A program made the translations under genes and the position numbers. Shown here piece by piece: positions 24,221 through 36,963 of a DNA stretch of 64,000 nt. Source of the stretch: Hydractinia symbiolongicarpus. Lineage: Eukaryota > Cnidaria > Hydrozoa > Anthoathecata > Hydractiniidae. The DNA lies in NCBI RefSeq assembly GCF_029227915.1, contig NC_079885.1, positions 4,838,001 to 4,902,000 of the forward strand, given 5' to 3'. How positions within the stretch are numbered: the first letter of the stretch is position 1; each line of letters opens with the position of its first letter. The notes below the pieces were generated by a model. It saw only the letters and a list, made by a program, of their open reading frames with translations. It was not told the DNA's origin and made no database searches.

Positions 24221-25710
24221 TCAATGCAATGTAATTTTTGAAACTGTCTCTATTTCTTCAGCGCGAATTAGCGGCTAGGATTGGTCCCACAGTAAAAATT
24301 GACTTATTTATCTTAATTTTTAATTAAAGCGGCACCACAGCGCCCAGTGTAATCTCTCAGTTCCAGCAATCATGTCTAATTAAGAAGAATGTTATTCCTT
24401 GTAGTTAAACTGGCTCATTTATCACATTCATAAGGTCACAGTCCAAAGTTACTTCAATTAAGTCCCAGAGTCAATCGTTTCACTGTTAAAAGCGATGCAA
24501 CCAAGTATTATCCGAAAAATATCGCTAAATACATGTTGGTACGAATATGCGACGCAATCGTTGTAACTCAAACGGATCTATATCGCTAAAAAGTCAATGA
24601 AATGTATTTTTTGAAACTGTTCCTATTTATTCAGTGCGTGCTAACGGCCAGGATTGGTCCCACATTAAAAAAAGAATTATTTATCTAAATTTTTTATTGA
24701 AGCGCTACCACAGAGACTAGTGTAATCGCTGAGTTCCAGGAATCAAGTCAATTTAAGAAGAATGTTATTCCTTGCAGTCGAATTGGCTCATTTATCACAT
24801 TCATAATGTAACAGTCCAAAGTCAGTTCAATTAATCCCACAGTCAAACGTTTCACTGTTTAAAGCGATGCAACCTAGTAATATTGGAAAAATATCGCTAA
24901 ATACATGTTGGTACGAATATGTGACGCAAACGTTGCAACTCAAACAGATTGACACCGTTAGAAAGTCAATGAAATGTAGTTTTTAAAACTGTCTCTATTT
25001 CTTCAGCGCAAACTAACGGCTAGGATTGGTCCCACAGATAAAAATGACTTATTTATCTTAATTTGTACATCAAGCGCTGCCACAGCGCCCAGTGTAATCG
25101 CTGAGTTCCAACAATCATGTCAAGTTAAGAAGAATGTTATTTCTTGTAGTTAAACTGGCTCATTTATCACATTTATAAGGTCACAGTCCAATGTCAGTTC
25201 AATGAAGTCCCACAGTCAAACGTTTCACTGTTTAAAGCGATGCAACCTAGTAATATCAGAAAAATATCGCTAAATACATGTTGGTACGAATATGCGACGC
25301 AACCGTTGTAACTCAAACGGATTTATATCGCTAAAAAGTCAATGAAATGTATTTTTTGAAACTGTTCCTATTTATTCAGTGCGTGCTAACGGCCAGATTT
25401 GGTCCCACATTAAAAAAAGAATTATTTATTTAAATTTTTTATTGAAGCGCTACCACAGAGACTAGTGTAATCGCTGAGTTCCAGGAATCAAGTCAATTTA
25501 AGAAGAATGTTATTCCTTGCAGTCGAATTGGCTCATTTATCACATTCATAAGGTCACAGTCCAAAGTCAGTTCAATTAATCCCACAGTCAAACGTTTCAC
25601 TGTCTAAAGCGATGCAACCTAGTAATATCGGAAAAATATCGCTAAATACATGTTGGTGCGAATATGTGACGCAACCGTTGCAACTCAAACAGATTGACAC
25701 AGTTAGAAAG
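24221..25710 (+). repeat. Tandem 1,490-bp unit U1 (4 monomers), contains Q copy 3
   Basis: Begins at tcaatgcaatgtaattttt and is followed without a gap by U2 at 25,711. It contains Q copy 3 from 24,441, at offset 1,864 bp (5 monomers) from copy 2. Confidence 0.92.
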
Positions 25711-27200
25711 TCAATGCAATGTAATTTTTGAAACTGTCTCTATTTCTTCAGCGCGAATTAGCGGCTAGGATTGGTCCCACAGTAAAAATTGACTTATTTA
25801 TCTTAATTTTTAATTAAAGCGGCACCACAGCGCCCAGTGTAATCTCTCAGTTCCAGCAATCATGTCTAATTAAGAAGAATGTTATTCCTTGTAGTTAAAC
25901 TGGCTCATTTATCACATTCATAAGGTCACAGTCCAAAGTTACTTCAATTAAGTCCCAGAGTCAATCGTTTCACTGTTAAAAGCGATGCAACCAAGTATTA
26001 TCCGAAAAATATCGCTAAATACATGTTGGTACGAATATGCGACGCAATCGTTGTAACTCAAACGGATCTATATCGCTAAAAAGTCAATGAAATGTATTTT
26101 TTGAAACTGTTCCTATTTATTCAGTGCGTGCTAACGGCCAGGATTGGTCCCACATTAAAAAAAGAATTATTTATCTAAATTTTTTATTGAAGCGCTACCG
26201 CAGAGACTAGTGTAATCGCTGAGTTCCAGGAATCAAGTCAATTTAAGAAGAATGTTATTCCTTGCAGTCGAATTGGCTCATTTATCACATTCATAATGTA
26301 ACAGTCCAAAGTCAGTTCAATTAATCCCACAGTCAAACGTTTCACTGTTTAAAGCGATGCAACCTAGTAATATTGGAAAAATATCGCTAAATACATGTTG
26401 GTACGAATATGTGACGCAAACGTTGCAACTCAAACAGATTGACACCGTTAGAAAGTCAATGAAATGTAGTTTTTAAAACTGTCTCTATTTCTTCAGCGCA
26501 AACTAACGGCTAGGATTGGTCCCACAGATAAAAATGACTTATTTATCTTAATTTGTACATCAAGCGCTGCCACAGCGCCCAGTGTAATCGCTGAGTTCCA
26601 ACAATCATGTCAAGTTAAGAAGAATGTTATTTCTTGTAGTTAAACTGGCTCATTTATCACATTTATAAGGTCACAGTCCAATGTCAGTTCAATGAAGTCC
26701 CACAGTCAAACGTTTCACTGTTTAAAGCGATGCAACCTAGTAAAATCAGAAAAATATCGCTAAATACATGTTGGTACGAATATGCGACGCAACCGTTGTA
26801 ACTCAAACGGATTTATATCGCTAAAAAGTCAATGAAATGTATTTTTTGAAACTGTTCCTATTTATTCAGTGCGTGCTAACGGCCAGATTTGGTCCCACAT
26901 TAAAAAAAGAATTATTTATTTAAATTTTTTATTGAAGCGCTACCACAGAGACTAGTGTAATCGCTGAGTTCCAGGAATCAAGTCAATTTAAGAAGAATGT
27001 TATTCCTTGCAGTCGAATTGGCTCATTTATCACATTCATAAGGTCACAGTCCAAAGTCAGTTCAATTAATCCCACAGTCAAACGTTTCACTGTCTAAAGC
27101 GATGCAACCTAGTAATATCGGAAAAATATCGCTAAATACATGTTGGTGCGAATATGTGACGCAACCGTTGCAACTCAAACAGATTGACACAGTTAGAAAG
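25711..27200 (+). repeat. Tandem 1,490-bp unit U2 (4 monomers), contains Q copy 4
   Basis: Near-perfect repeat of U1. I noticed only two differences: ctaccgcagag at about 26,198 (cac in U1) and agtaaaatcag at about 26,741 (agtaatatcag in U1). Q copy 4 begins at 25,931. Identity is near 99.9% by eye, so this is the youngest duplication I can see, unless it arose in assembly. Confidence 0.92.
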
Positions 27201-27749
27201 TCAATGAAATGTAGTTTTTGAAACTGTCTCTATTTCTTCAGCGCGAACTAACGGCTAGGATTGGTCCCCCAGATAAAAATGACTTATTTATCTTAATTTG
27301 TACAACAAGCGCTGCCACAGCATCCCAGTGTAATCGCTGAGTTCCAACAATCATGTCAAGTTAAGAAGAATGTTATTTCTTGTAGTTAAACTGGCTCAAT
27401 TATCACATTTATAAGGTCACAGTCCAATGTCAGTTCAATGAAGTCCCACAGTCAAACGTTTCACTGTTTAAAGCGATGCAACCTAGTAATATCAGAAAAA
27501 TATCGCTAAATACATGTTGGTACGAATATGCGACGCAACCGTTGTAACTCAAACGGATTTATATCGCTAAAACGTCAATGCAATGTAATTTTTGAAACTG
27601 TCTCTATTTCTTCAGCGCGAATTAGCGGCTAGGATTGGTCCCACAGTAAAAATTGACTTATTTATCTTAATTTTTAATTAAAGCGGCACCACAGCGCCCA
27701 GTGTAATCTCTCAGTTCCAGCAATCATGTCTAATTAAGAAGAATGTTAT
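27201..27749 (+). repeat. Copy of 23,847-24,395 after the U1-U2 tandem (offset 3,354)
   Basis: Shares agttagaaagtcaatgaaat, ggtccccc and gtacaacaagcgctgcc. It shows that the sequence that precedes U1 also follows U2, as expected after an unequal exchange of nine monomers. Confidence 0.85.
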
Positions 27750-30720
27750 TTCTTGTAGTCAAACCGGCTCATTTATCACATTCATAAGGTCACAGTCCAA
27801 AGTTACTTCAATTAAGTCCCAGAGTCAATCGTTTCACTGTAAAAAGCGATGCAACCAAGTATTATCTGAAAAATATCGCTAAATACATGTTGGTACGAAT
27901 ATGCGACGCAACCGTTGTAACTCGAACGGATTTATATCGCTAAAAAGTCAATGAAATGTAGTTTTTGAAACTGTTCCGATTTATTCAGCGCGAACTAACG
28001 GCTAGGATTGGTTCCACAGTAAAAAATGACTTATTTATCTTAATTTTTAAATAAAGCGCTACCGCAGCGCCCAGTGTAATCGCTGAGTTCCAGCAATCAT
28101 GTCAAATTAAAAAGAATGTTATTTCTTGTAGTCAAATTGGCTCATTTATCACATTCATAAGGTCACAGTCCAAAGTCAGTTCAATTAATCCCACAGTCAA
28201 ACGTTTCACTGCTTAAGGCGATGCAACCTAGTAATATCGGAAAAAAATCACTAAATACATGTTGGTACGAATATGTGACGCAACCGTTGCAACTCAAACA
28301 GATTGACACCGTTAGAAAGTCAATGAAATGTAGTTTTTGAAACTGTCTCTATTTCTTCAGCGCGAACTAACGGCTAAGATTGGTCTCACAGATAAAAATG
28401 ACTTATTTATCTTAATCTGTACATCAAGCGCTGCCACAGCGCCCAGTGTAATCGCTGAGTTCCAACAATCATGTCAAATTAAGAAGAATGTTATTTCTTG
28501 TAGTTAAACTGGCTCATTTATCACATTTATAAGGTCACAGTCCAATTTCAGTTCAATGAAGTCCCACAGTCAAACGTTTCACTGTTTAAAGCGATGCAAC
28601 CTAGTAATATCAGAAAAATATCGCTAAATACATGTTGGTACGAATATGCGACGCAACCGTTGTAACTCAAACGGATTCATATCGCTAAAAAGTCAATGAA
28701 ATGTAGTTTTTGAAACTGTTCCGATTTATTCAGCGCGAACTAACGGCTAGGATTGGTTCCGCAGTAAAAAATGACTTATTTATCTTAATTTTTAAATAAA
28801 GCGCTACCACAGCGCCCAGTGTAATCGCTGAGTTCCAACAATCATGTCAAGTTAAGAAGAATGTTATTTCTTGTAGTTAAACTGGCTCATTTATCACATT
28901 TATAAGGTCACAGTCCAATGTCAGTTCAATGAAGTCCCACAGTCAAACGTTTCACTGTTTAAAGCGATGCAACCTAGTAATATCAGAAAAATATCGCTAA
29001 ATACCTGTTGGTACGAATATGCGACGCAACCGTTGTAACTCAAACGGATTTATATCGCTAAAAAGTCAATGCAATGTAGTTTTTGAGAATGTCTCTATTC
29101 CTTCAGCGTGTGCTAACGGCCAGGATTGGTCCCACAGTAAAAAAAGACTTATTTATCTAAATTTTTAATTAAAGCGCTACAACAGAGGCTAGTGTAATCG
29201 CTGAATTCCAGCAATCATGTCAAATTAAGAAGAATGTTATTTCTTGGAGTCCAATTGGTTCATTTATCACATTCATAAGGTCACAGTACAAAGTCAGTTC
29301 AATTAAGTCCCACAGTCAAACGTTTCACTGTTTTAGGCGATGCAACCTTGCAATATCCGAATAATGTCGCTAAATACATGTTGGTACGAATATGCGACGC
29401 AACCGTTGTAACTCAAACGGATCTATACCGCTAGAAGGTCAATGAAATGTAGTTTTTGAAACTGTTCCTATTTATTCAGCGCGTGCTAACGGCTAGGAAT
29501 GGTCCCACAGTAAAAAAAAGACTTATTTATCTAAATTATTAAATAAAGCGCTACCACAGCGCCCAGTGTAATCGCTGAGTTCCAACAATCATGTCAAGTT
29601 AAGAAGAATGTTATTTCTTGTAGTTAAACTGGCTCATTTATCACATTGATAAGGTCACAGTCCAATGTCAGTTCAATGAAGTCCCACAGTCAAACGTTTC
29701 ACTGTTTAAAGCGATGCAACCTAGTAATATCAGAAAAATATCGCTAAATACATGTTTGTACGAATATGCGACGCAACCGTTGTAACTCAAACGGATTTTT
29801 ATCGCTAAAAAGTCAATGCAATGTAGTTTTTGAGAATGTCTCTATTCCTTCAGCGTGTGCTAACGGCCAGGATTGGTCCCACAGTAAAAAAAGACTTATT
29901 TATCTTAATTTTTAATTAAAGCGCTACAACAGAGACTAGTGTAATCGCTGAATTCCAGCAATCATGTCAAATTAAGAAGAATGTTATTTCTTGGAGTCCA
30001 ATTGGTTCATTTATCACATTCATAAGGTCACAGTCCAAAGTCAGTTCAATTAAGTCCCACAGTCAAACGTTTCACTGTTTTAGGCGATGCAACCTAGCAA
30101 TATCCGAATAATGTCGCTAAATACATGTTGGTACGAATATGCAACGCAACCGTTGCAACTCAAACGGATCTATACCGCTAGAAGGTCAATGAAATGTAAT
30201 TTTTGAGACTGTTCCTATTTATTCAGCGCGTGCTAACGGCTAGGACTGGTCCCACAGTAAAAAAAGACTTATTTATCTAAATTATTAATTAAAGCGCTAC
30301 CACAGAGGCTAGTGTTATCGCTGAATTACAGCAATCATGTCAAATTAAGAAGAATGTTATTCCTTGGAGTGCAATTGGCTCATTTATCACATTCATAAGG
30401 TCACAGTCCAAAGTCAGTTCAATTAAGTCCCAGAGCCAATCGTTTCACTGTTAAAAGCGATGCAACCAAGTATTATCCGAAAAATATCGCTAAATACATG
30501 TTGGTACAAATATGCGACGCAACAGTTGTAACTCAAACGGATTTATATCGCTAAAAAGTCAATTAAATGTTTGGTCCCACAGTAAAAAAAGACTTATTTA
30601 TCTAAATTTTTAATTAAAGCGCTACCACGGAGGCTAGTGTTATCGCTGAATTCCAGCAATCATGTCAAATTAAGAAGAATGTTATTCCTTGGAGTCCAAT
30701 TGGCTCATTTATCACATTCA
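27750..30720 (+). repeat. R2 monomers, dimer-scale duplications
   Basis: About eight monomers. Repeated markers are caatttcagttcaatgaag (28,543) or caatgtcagttcaatgaag (28,916 and 29,663), gagaatgtctctattcc at 29,085 and 29,832 (offset 747, two monomers), and ttggttcatttatcacattc with ttttaggcgatg near 29,250 and 29,995. A 49-bp-deleted monomer lies at 30,569. No gene seen. Confidence 0.8.
30569..30570 (+). other. 49-bp deletion junction, copy 3 with different right flank
   Basis: Reads attaaatgtttggtcccaca followed by gtaaaaaaagac, while the other copies continue with tttaaaaaac. The left half is shared and the right half belongs to another monomer type, so a later exchange fell just right of the deletion. 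Confidence 0.8.
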
Positions 30721-32163
30721 TAAGGTCACAGTCCAAAGTCAGTTCAATTAAGTCCCACAGTCAAACGTTTCACTGTTTAGGGCGATGCAACCTAGTAATA
30801 TCCGAATAATGTCGTTAAATACATGTTGGTACGAATATGCAACGCAACCGTTGCAACTCAAACGGATCTATACCGCTAGAAGGTCAATGAAATGTAATTT
30901 TTGAAACTGTTCCTATTTATTCTGCGCGTGCTAACGGCTAGGACTGGTCCCACAGTAAAAAAAAGACTTATTTATCTAAATTATTAAATAAATCGCTACC
31001 ACAGAGGCTAGTGTTATCGCTGAATTACAGCAATCATGTCAAATTAAGAAGAATTTTATTCCTTGGAGTCCAATTGTCTCATTTATCACATTCATAAGGT
31101 CACAGTCCAAAGTCAGTTCAATTAAGTCCCAGAGTCAATCGTTTCACTGTTAAAAGCGATGCAACCAAGTATTATCCGAAAAATATCGCTAAATACATGT
31201 TGGTACAAATATGCGACGCAACAGTTGTAACTCAAACGGATTTATATCGCTAAAAAGTCAATGAAATGTTTGGTCCCACATTTAAAAAACTTATTTATCT
31301 AAAGTTTTAATTAAAGCGCTACCACAGAACCTAGTTTAATCGCTGAATTCCAGCAATCATGTCAAATGAAGAAGAATGTTATTCCTTGGAGTCCAATTGG
31401 CTCATTTTTCACATTTATAAGGTCACAGTCCAAAGTTACTTCAATTAAGTCCTACAGTCAATCGTTTCACTGTTAAAAGCGATGCAACCAAGTATTATCC
31501 GAAAAATATCGCTAAATACATGTTGGTACGAATAGGCGACGCAACCGTTGTAACTCAAACGGATTTACATCGCTAAAAAGTCAATGAAATGTAGTTTTTG
31601 AAACTGTTCCTATTTATTCAGCGCGAACTAGCAGCTAGGATTGGTCCCACAGTAAAAATTGACTTATTTATCTTAATTTTTAATTAAAGCGGCACTACAG
31701 CGCCCAGTGTAATCTCTCAGTTCCAGCAATCATGTCCAATTAAGAAGAATGTTATTTCTTGTAGTCAAACTGGCTCATTTATCACATTCGTAAGGTCACA
31801 GTCCAAAGTTACTTTAATTAAGTCCCAGAGTCAATCGTTTCACTGTTAAAAGCGATGCAACCAAGTATTATCCGAAAAATATCGCTAAATACATGTTGGT
31901 ACGAATATGCGACGCAACTGTTGTAACTCAAACGGATTTATATCGCTAAAAATTCAATGAAATGTAGTTTTTGAAACTGTTCCGATTTATTCAGCGCGAA
32001 CTAACGGCTAGGATTGGTTCCACAGTAAAAAATGACTTATTTATCTTAATTTTTAAATAAAGCGCTACCACAGCGTCCAGTGTAATCGCTGAGTTCCAGC
32101 AATCATGTCAAGTTAAAAAGAATGTTATTTCTTGTGGTCAAATTGGCTCATTTATCACATTCA
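30721..32163 (+). repeat. Tandem block D4, unit 1 (1,443 bp)
   Basis: Four monomers, one with the 49-bp deletion (31,268), hence 1,443 rather than 1,492 bp. Diagnostic marks are aatgtcgttaaatacatg, tttattctgcgcgtgc, gaattttattccttggag, ccaattgtctcatttatc and gacgcaactgttg. The unit repeats head to tail at 32,164 and 33,284. Confidence 0.93.
31268..31269 (+). other. 49-bp deletion junction, copy 4 (D4 unit 1)
   Basis: Same junction, followed by catttaaaaaacttattt as at 10,540 and 16,455. Confidence 0.85.
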
Positions 32164-33283
32164 TAAGGTCACAGTCCAAAGTCAGTTCAATTAAGTCCCA
32201 CAGTCAAACGTTTCACTGTTTAGGGCGATGCAACCTAGTAATATCCGAATAATGTCGTTAAATACATGTTGGTACGAATATGCAACGCAACCGTTGCAAC
32301 TCAAACGGATCTATACCGCTAGAAGGTCAATGAAATGTAATTTTTGAAACTGTTCCTATTTATTCTGCGCGTGCTAACGGCTAGGACTGGTCCCACAGTA
32401 AAAAAAAGACTTATTTATCTAAATTATTAAATAAAGCGCTACCACAGAGGCTAGTGTTATCGCTGAATTACAGCAATCATGTCAAATTAAGAAGAATTTT
32501 ATTCCTTGGAGTCCAATTGTCTCATTTATCACATTCATAAGGTCACAGTCCAAAGTCAGTTCAATTAAGTCCCAGAGTCAATCGTTTCACTGTTAAAAGC
32601 GATGCAACCAAGTATTATCCGAAAAATATCGCTAAATACATGTTGGTACGAATAGGCGACGCAACCGTTGTAACTCAAACGGATTTACATCGCTAAAAAG
32701 TCAATGAAATGTAGTTTTTGAAACTGTTCCTATTTATTCAGCGCGAACTAGCGGCTAGGATTGGTCCCACAGTAAAAATTGACTTATTTATCTTAATTTT
32801 TAATTAAAGCGGCACCACAGCGCCCAGTGTAATCTCTCAGTTCCAGCAATCATGTCCAATTAAGAAGAATGTTATTTCTTGTAGTCAAACTGGCTCATTT
32901 ATCACATTCATAAGGTCACAGTCCAAAGTTACTTTAATTAAGTCCCAGAGTCAATCGTTTCACTGTTAAAAGCGATGCAACCAAGTATTATCCGAAAAAT
33001 ATCGCTAAATACATGTTGGTACGAATATGCGACGCAACTGTTGTAACTCAAACGGATTTATATCGCTAAAAATTCAATGAAATGTAGTTTTTGAAACTGT
33101 TCCGATTTATTCAGCGCGAACTAACGGCTAGGATTGGTTCCACAGTAAAAAATGACTTATTTATCTTAATTTTTAAATAAAGCGCTACCACAGCGTCCAG
33201 TGTAATCGCTGAGTTCCAGCAATCATGTCAAGTTAAAAAGAATGTTATTTCTTGTGGTCAAATTGGCTCATTTATCACATTCA
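32164..33283 (+). repeat. Tandem block D4, unit 2 (1,120 bp, one monomer lost)
   Basis: Same as units 1 and 3 but lacking exactly the shortened monomer (323 bp). At about 32,645 the sequence passes from gttggtac to gaataggcgacg, whereas units 1 and 3 go to aaatatgcgacgcaacag and then through the deleted monomer. Confidence 0.93.
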
Positions 33284-34726
33284 TAAGGTCACAGTCCAAA
33301 GTCAGTTCAATTAAGTCCCACAGTCAAACGTTTCACTGTTTAGGGCGATGCAACCTAGTAATATCCGAATAATGTCGTTAAATACATGTTGGTACGAATA
33401 TGCAACGCAACCGTTGCAACTCAAACGGATCTATACCGCTAGAAGGTCAATGAAATGTAATTTTTGAAACTGTTCCTATTTATTCTGCGCGTGCTAACGG
33501 CTAGGACTGGTCCCACAGTAAAAAAAATACTTATTTATCTAAATTATTAAATAAAGCGCTACCACAGAGGCTAGTGTTATCGCTGAATTACAGCAATCAT
33601 GTCAAATTAAGAAGAATTTTATTCCTTGGAGTCCAATTGTCTCATTTATCACATTCATAAGGTCACAGTCCAAAGTCAGTTCAATTAAGTCCCAGAGTCA
33701 ATCGTTTCACTGTTAAAAGCGATGCAACCAAGTATTATCCGAAAAATATCGCTAAATACATGTTGGTACAAATATGCGACGCAACAGTTGTAACTCAAAC
33801 GGATTTATATCGCTAAAAAGTCAATGAAATGTTTGGTCCCACATTTAAAAAACTTATTTATCTAAAGTTTTAATTAAAGCGCTACCACAGAACCTAGTTT
33901 AATCGCTGAATTCCAGCAATCATGTCAAATGAAGAAGAATGTTATTCCTTGGAGTCCAATTGGCTCATTTTTCACATTTATAAGGTCACAGTCCAAAGTT
34001 ACTTCAATTAAGTCCTACAGTCAATCGTTTCACTGTTAAAAGCGATGCAACCAAGTATTATCCGAAAAATATCGCTAAATACATGTTGGTACGAATAGGC
34101 GACGCAACCGTTGTAACTCAAACGGATTTACATCGCTAAAAAGTCAATGAAATGTAGTTTTTGAAACTGTTCCTATTTATTCAGCGCGAACTAGCGGCTA
34201 GGATTGGTCCCACAGTAAAAATTGACTTATTTATCTTAATTTTTAATTAAAGCGGCACCACAGCGCCCAGTGTAATCTCTCAGTTCCAGCAATCATGTCC
34301 AATTAAGAAGAATGTTATTTCTTGTAGTCAAACTGGCTCATTTATAACATTCATAAGGTCACAGTCCAAAGTTACTTTAATTAAGTCCCAGAGTCAATCG
34401 TTTCACTGTTAAAAGCGATGCAACCAAGTATTATCCGAAAAATATCGCTAAATACATGTTGGTACGAATATGCGACGCAACTGTTGTAACTCAAACGGAT
34501 TTATATCGCTAAAAATTCAATGAAATGTAGTTTTTGAAACTGTTCCGATTTATTCAGCGCGAACTAACGGCTAGGATTGGTTCCACAGTAAAAAATGACT
34601 TATTTATCTTAATTTTTAAATAAAGCGCTACCACAGCGTCCAGTGTAATCGCTGAGTTCCAGCAATCATGTCAAGTTAAAAAGAATGTTATTTCTTGTGG
34701 TCAAATTGGCTCATTTATCACATTCA
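33284..34726 (+). repeat. Tandem block D4, unit 3 (1,443 bp)
   Basis: Same length as unit 1, including the 49-bp-deleted monomer at 33,832. Only a few private substitutions were noted, for example aaaaaaaatactt (about 33,530) and tttataacattc (about 34,345). After 34,727 it passes into sequence resembling 11.4 kb and 17.4 kb. Confidence 0.93.
33832..33833 (+). other. 49-bp deletion junction, copy 5 (D4 unit 3)
   Basis: Same junction, absent from D4 unit 2, which lost the whole shortened monomer. Confidence 0.85.
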
Positions 34727-36523
34727 TAAGGTCACAGTTGAGAATCAGTTCATTTAAGTTCCACAGTCAATCGATTCACTGTTAAAGGCGATGCAACCTA
34801 GTAATATCAGAAAAATATCGCTAAATACATGTTGGTAGGAATATGCGACGCAACCGTTGTAACTCAAACGGTTTGACACCATTAAAAAGTCAATGAAATG
34901 TAGTTTTCTAAACTGTCTCTATTTTTTTAGGGCGAACTAACGGCTAGGATTGGTTCCACAGTAAAAAATGACTTATTTATCTTAATTTTTAAATAAAGCG
35001 CTACCACAGCGCCCAGTGTAATCGCTGAGTTCCAGCAATCATGTCAAATTAAGAAGAATGTTATTTCTTGTAGTCAAATTGGCTCATTTATCACATTCAT
35101 AAGGTCACAGTCCAAAGTCAGTTCAATTAATCCCACAGTCAAACGTTTCACTGCTTAAGGCGATGCAACCTAGTAATATCGGAAAAAAATCACTAAATAC
35201 ATGTTGGTACGAATATGTGACGCAACCGTTGCAACTCAAACAGATTGAAACCGTTAGAAAGTTAATGAAATATAGTTTTTGAAACTGTCTCTATTTCTTC
35301 AGCGCGAACTAACGGCCAGGATTGGTCCCACAGATAAAAATGACTTATGTATCTTAATTTGTACATCAAGCGCTGCCACAGCGCCCAGTGTAATCGCTGA
35401 GTTCCAACAATCATGTCAAGTTAAGAAGAATGTTATTTCTTGTAGTTAAACTGGCTCATTTATCACATTTATAAGGTCACAGTCCAATGTAAGTTTAATG
35501 AAGTTCCGCAGTCAAACGTTTCACTGTTTAAGGCGATGCAACCTAGTAATATCCGAATAATGTCGCTAAATACATGTTGGTACGAATATGCGACGCAACC
35601 GTTGCAACTCAAACGGATCTATACCGCTAGAAGGTCAATGAAATGTAATTTTTGAAACAGTTCCTATTTATTCAGCGCGTGCTAACGGCTAGGACTGGTC
35701 CCACAGTAAAAAAAAGACTTATTTATCTAAATTATTAAATAAAGCGCTACCACAGAGGCTAGTGTTATCGCTGAATTACAGCAATCATGTCAAATTAAGA
35801 AGAATGTTTATCCTTGGAGTCCGGTTGGCTCATTTATCACATATAAAAGGTCACAGTTCAGAATCAGTTCAATTAAGTCCCACAGTCCCTCGTTTCACTG
35901 TTAAAAGCGATGGAACTTAGTAATATCGGAAACAAATCACTAAATACATGTTGGTACAAATATGTGACGCAACCGTTGCAACTCAAGCAGATTGACACCG
36001 TTAGAAAGTCAATGAAATTTAGTTTTTGGAACTGTCTCTATTTCTTCAGCGCGAACTAGCGGCTGGGATTGATCCCACAGTAAAAATTGACTTATTTATC
36101 TTAATTTTTAATTAAAGCGGCACCACAGCGCCCAGTGTTATCTCTCAGTTCCAGCAATCATGTCCAATTAAGAAGAATGTTATTTCTTGTAGTCAAACTG
36201 GCTCATTTATCACATTCATAAGGTCACAGTCCAAAGTTACTTCAATTAAGTCCCAGAGTCAATCGTTTCACTGTTAAAAGCGATGCAACCAAGTATTATC
36301 CGAAAAATATCGCTAAATACATGTTGGTACGAATATGCGACGCAACCGTTGTAACTCAAACGGATTTATATCGCTAAAAAGTCTATGAAATGTAGTTTTT
36401 GAAACTGTTCCGATTTATTCACCGCGAACTAACGGCTAGGATTGGTTCCACAGTAAAAAATGACTTATTTATCTTAATTTTTAAAGAAAGCCCTACCACA
36501 GCGTCCAGTGTAATCGCTGAGTT
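34727..36523 (+). repeat. Dispersed copy of the 17.36-19.52 kb block, one monomer shorter
   Basis: Shares cagttgagaatcag (34,737), gcgatggaacttag (about 35,907) and attcaccgcgaac (36,418) with 17.4-19.4 kb. The first part also matches 11,445-12,660 at offset 23,292. It leaves the match near 36,523 at ccaggaatcaagtcaattt. An 83-codon open frame at 36,399-36,650 is a repeat shadow. Confidence 0.8.
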
Positions 36524-36963
36524 CCAGGAATCAAGTCAATTTAAGAAGAATGTTATTCCTTGCAGTCAAATTGGCTCATTTATCACATTCATAAGGTCAC
36601 AGTTCAAAGTTACTTCAATTAAGTCCCAGAGTCAATCGTTTCACTGTTAAAAGCGATGCAACCAAGTATTATCCGAAAAATATCGCTAAATATATGTTGG
36701 TACGAATATGCGACGCAACCGTTGTAACTCAAACGGATCTATATCGCTAAAAAGTCAATGAAATGTATTTTTTGAAACGGTTCCTATTTATTCAGTGCGT
36801 GCTTACGGCCAGGATTGGTCCCACATTAAAAAAAGAATTATTTATCTAAATTTTTTATTGAAGCGCTACCACAGAGACTAGTGTAATCGCTGAGTTCCAG
36901 GAATCAAGTCAATTTAAGAAGAATGTTATTCCTTGCAGTCGAATTGGCTCATTTATCACATTC

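Noticed and set aside
24221-27200. Calling the near-identical tandem copies a proven recent amplification
   Set aside because: Assembly duplication cannot be excluded from sequence alone, so it is reported as a finding with that caveat.
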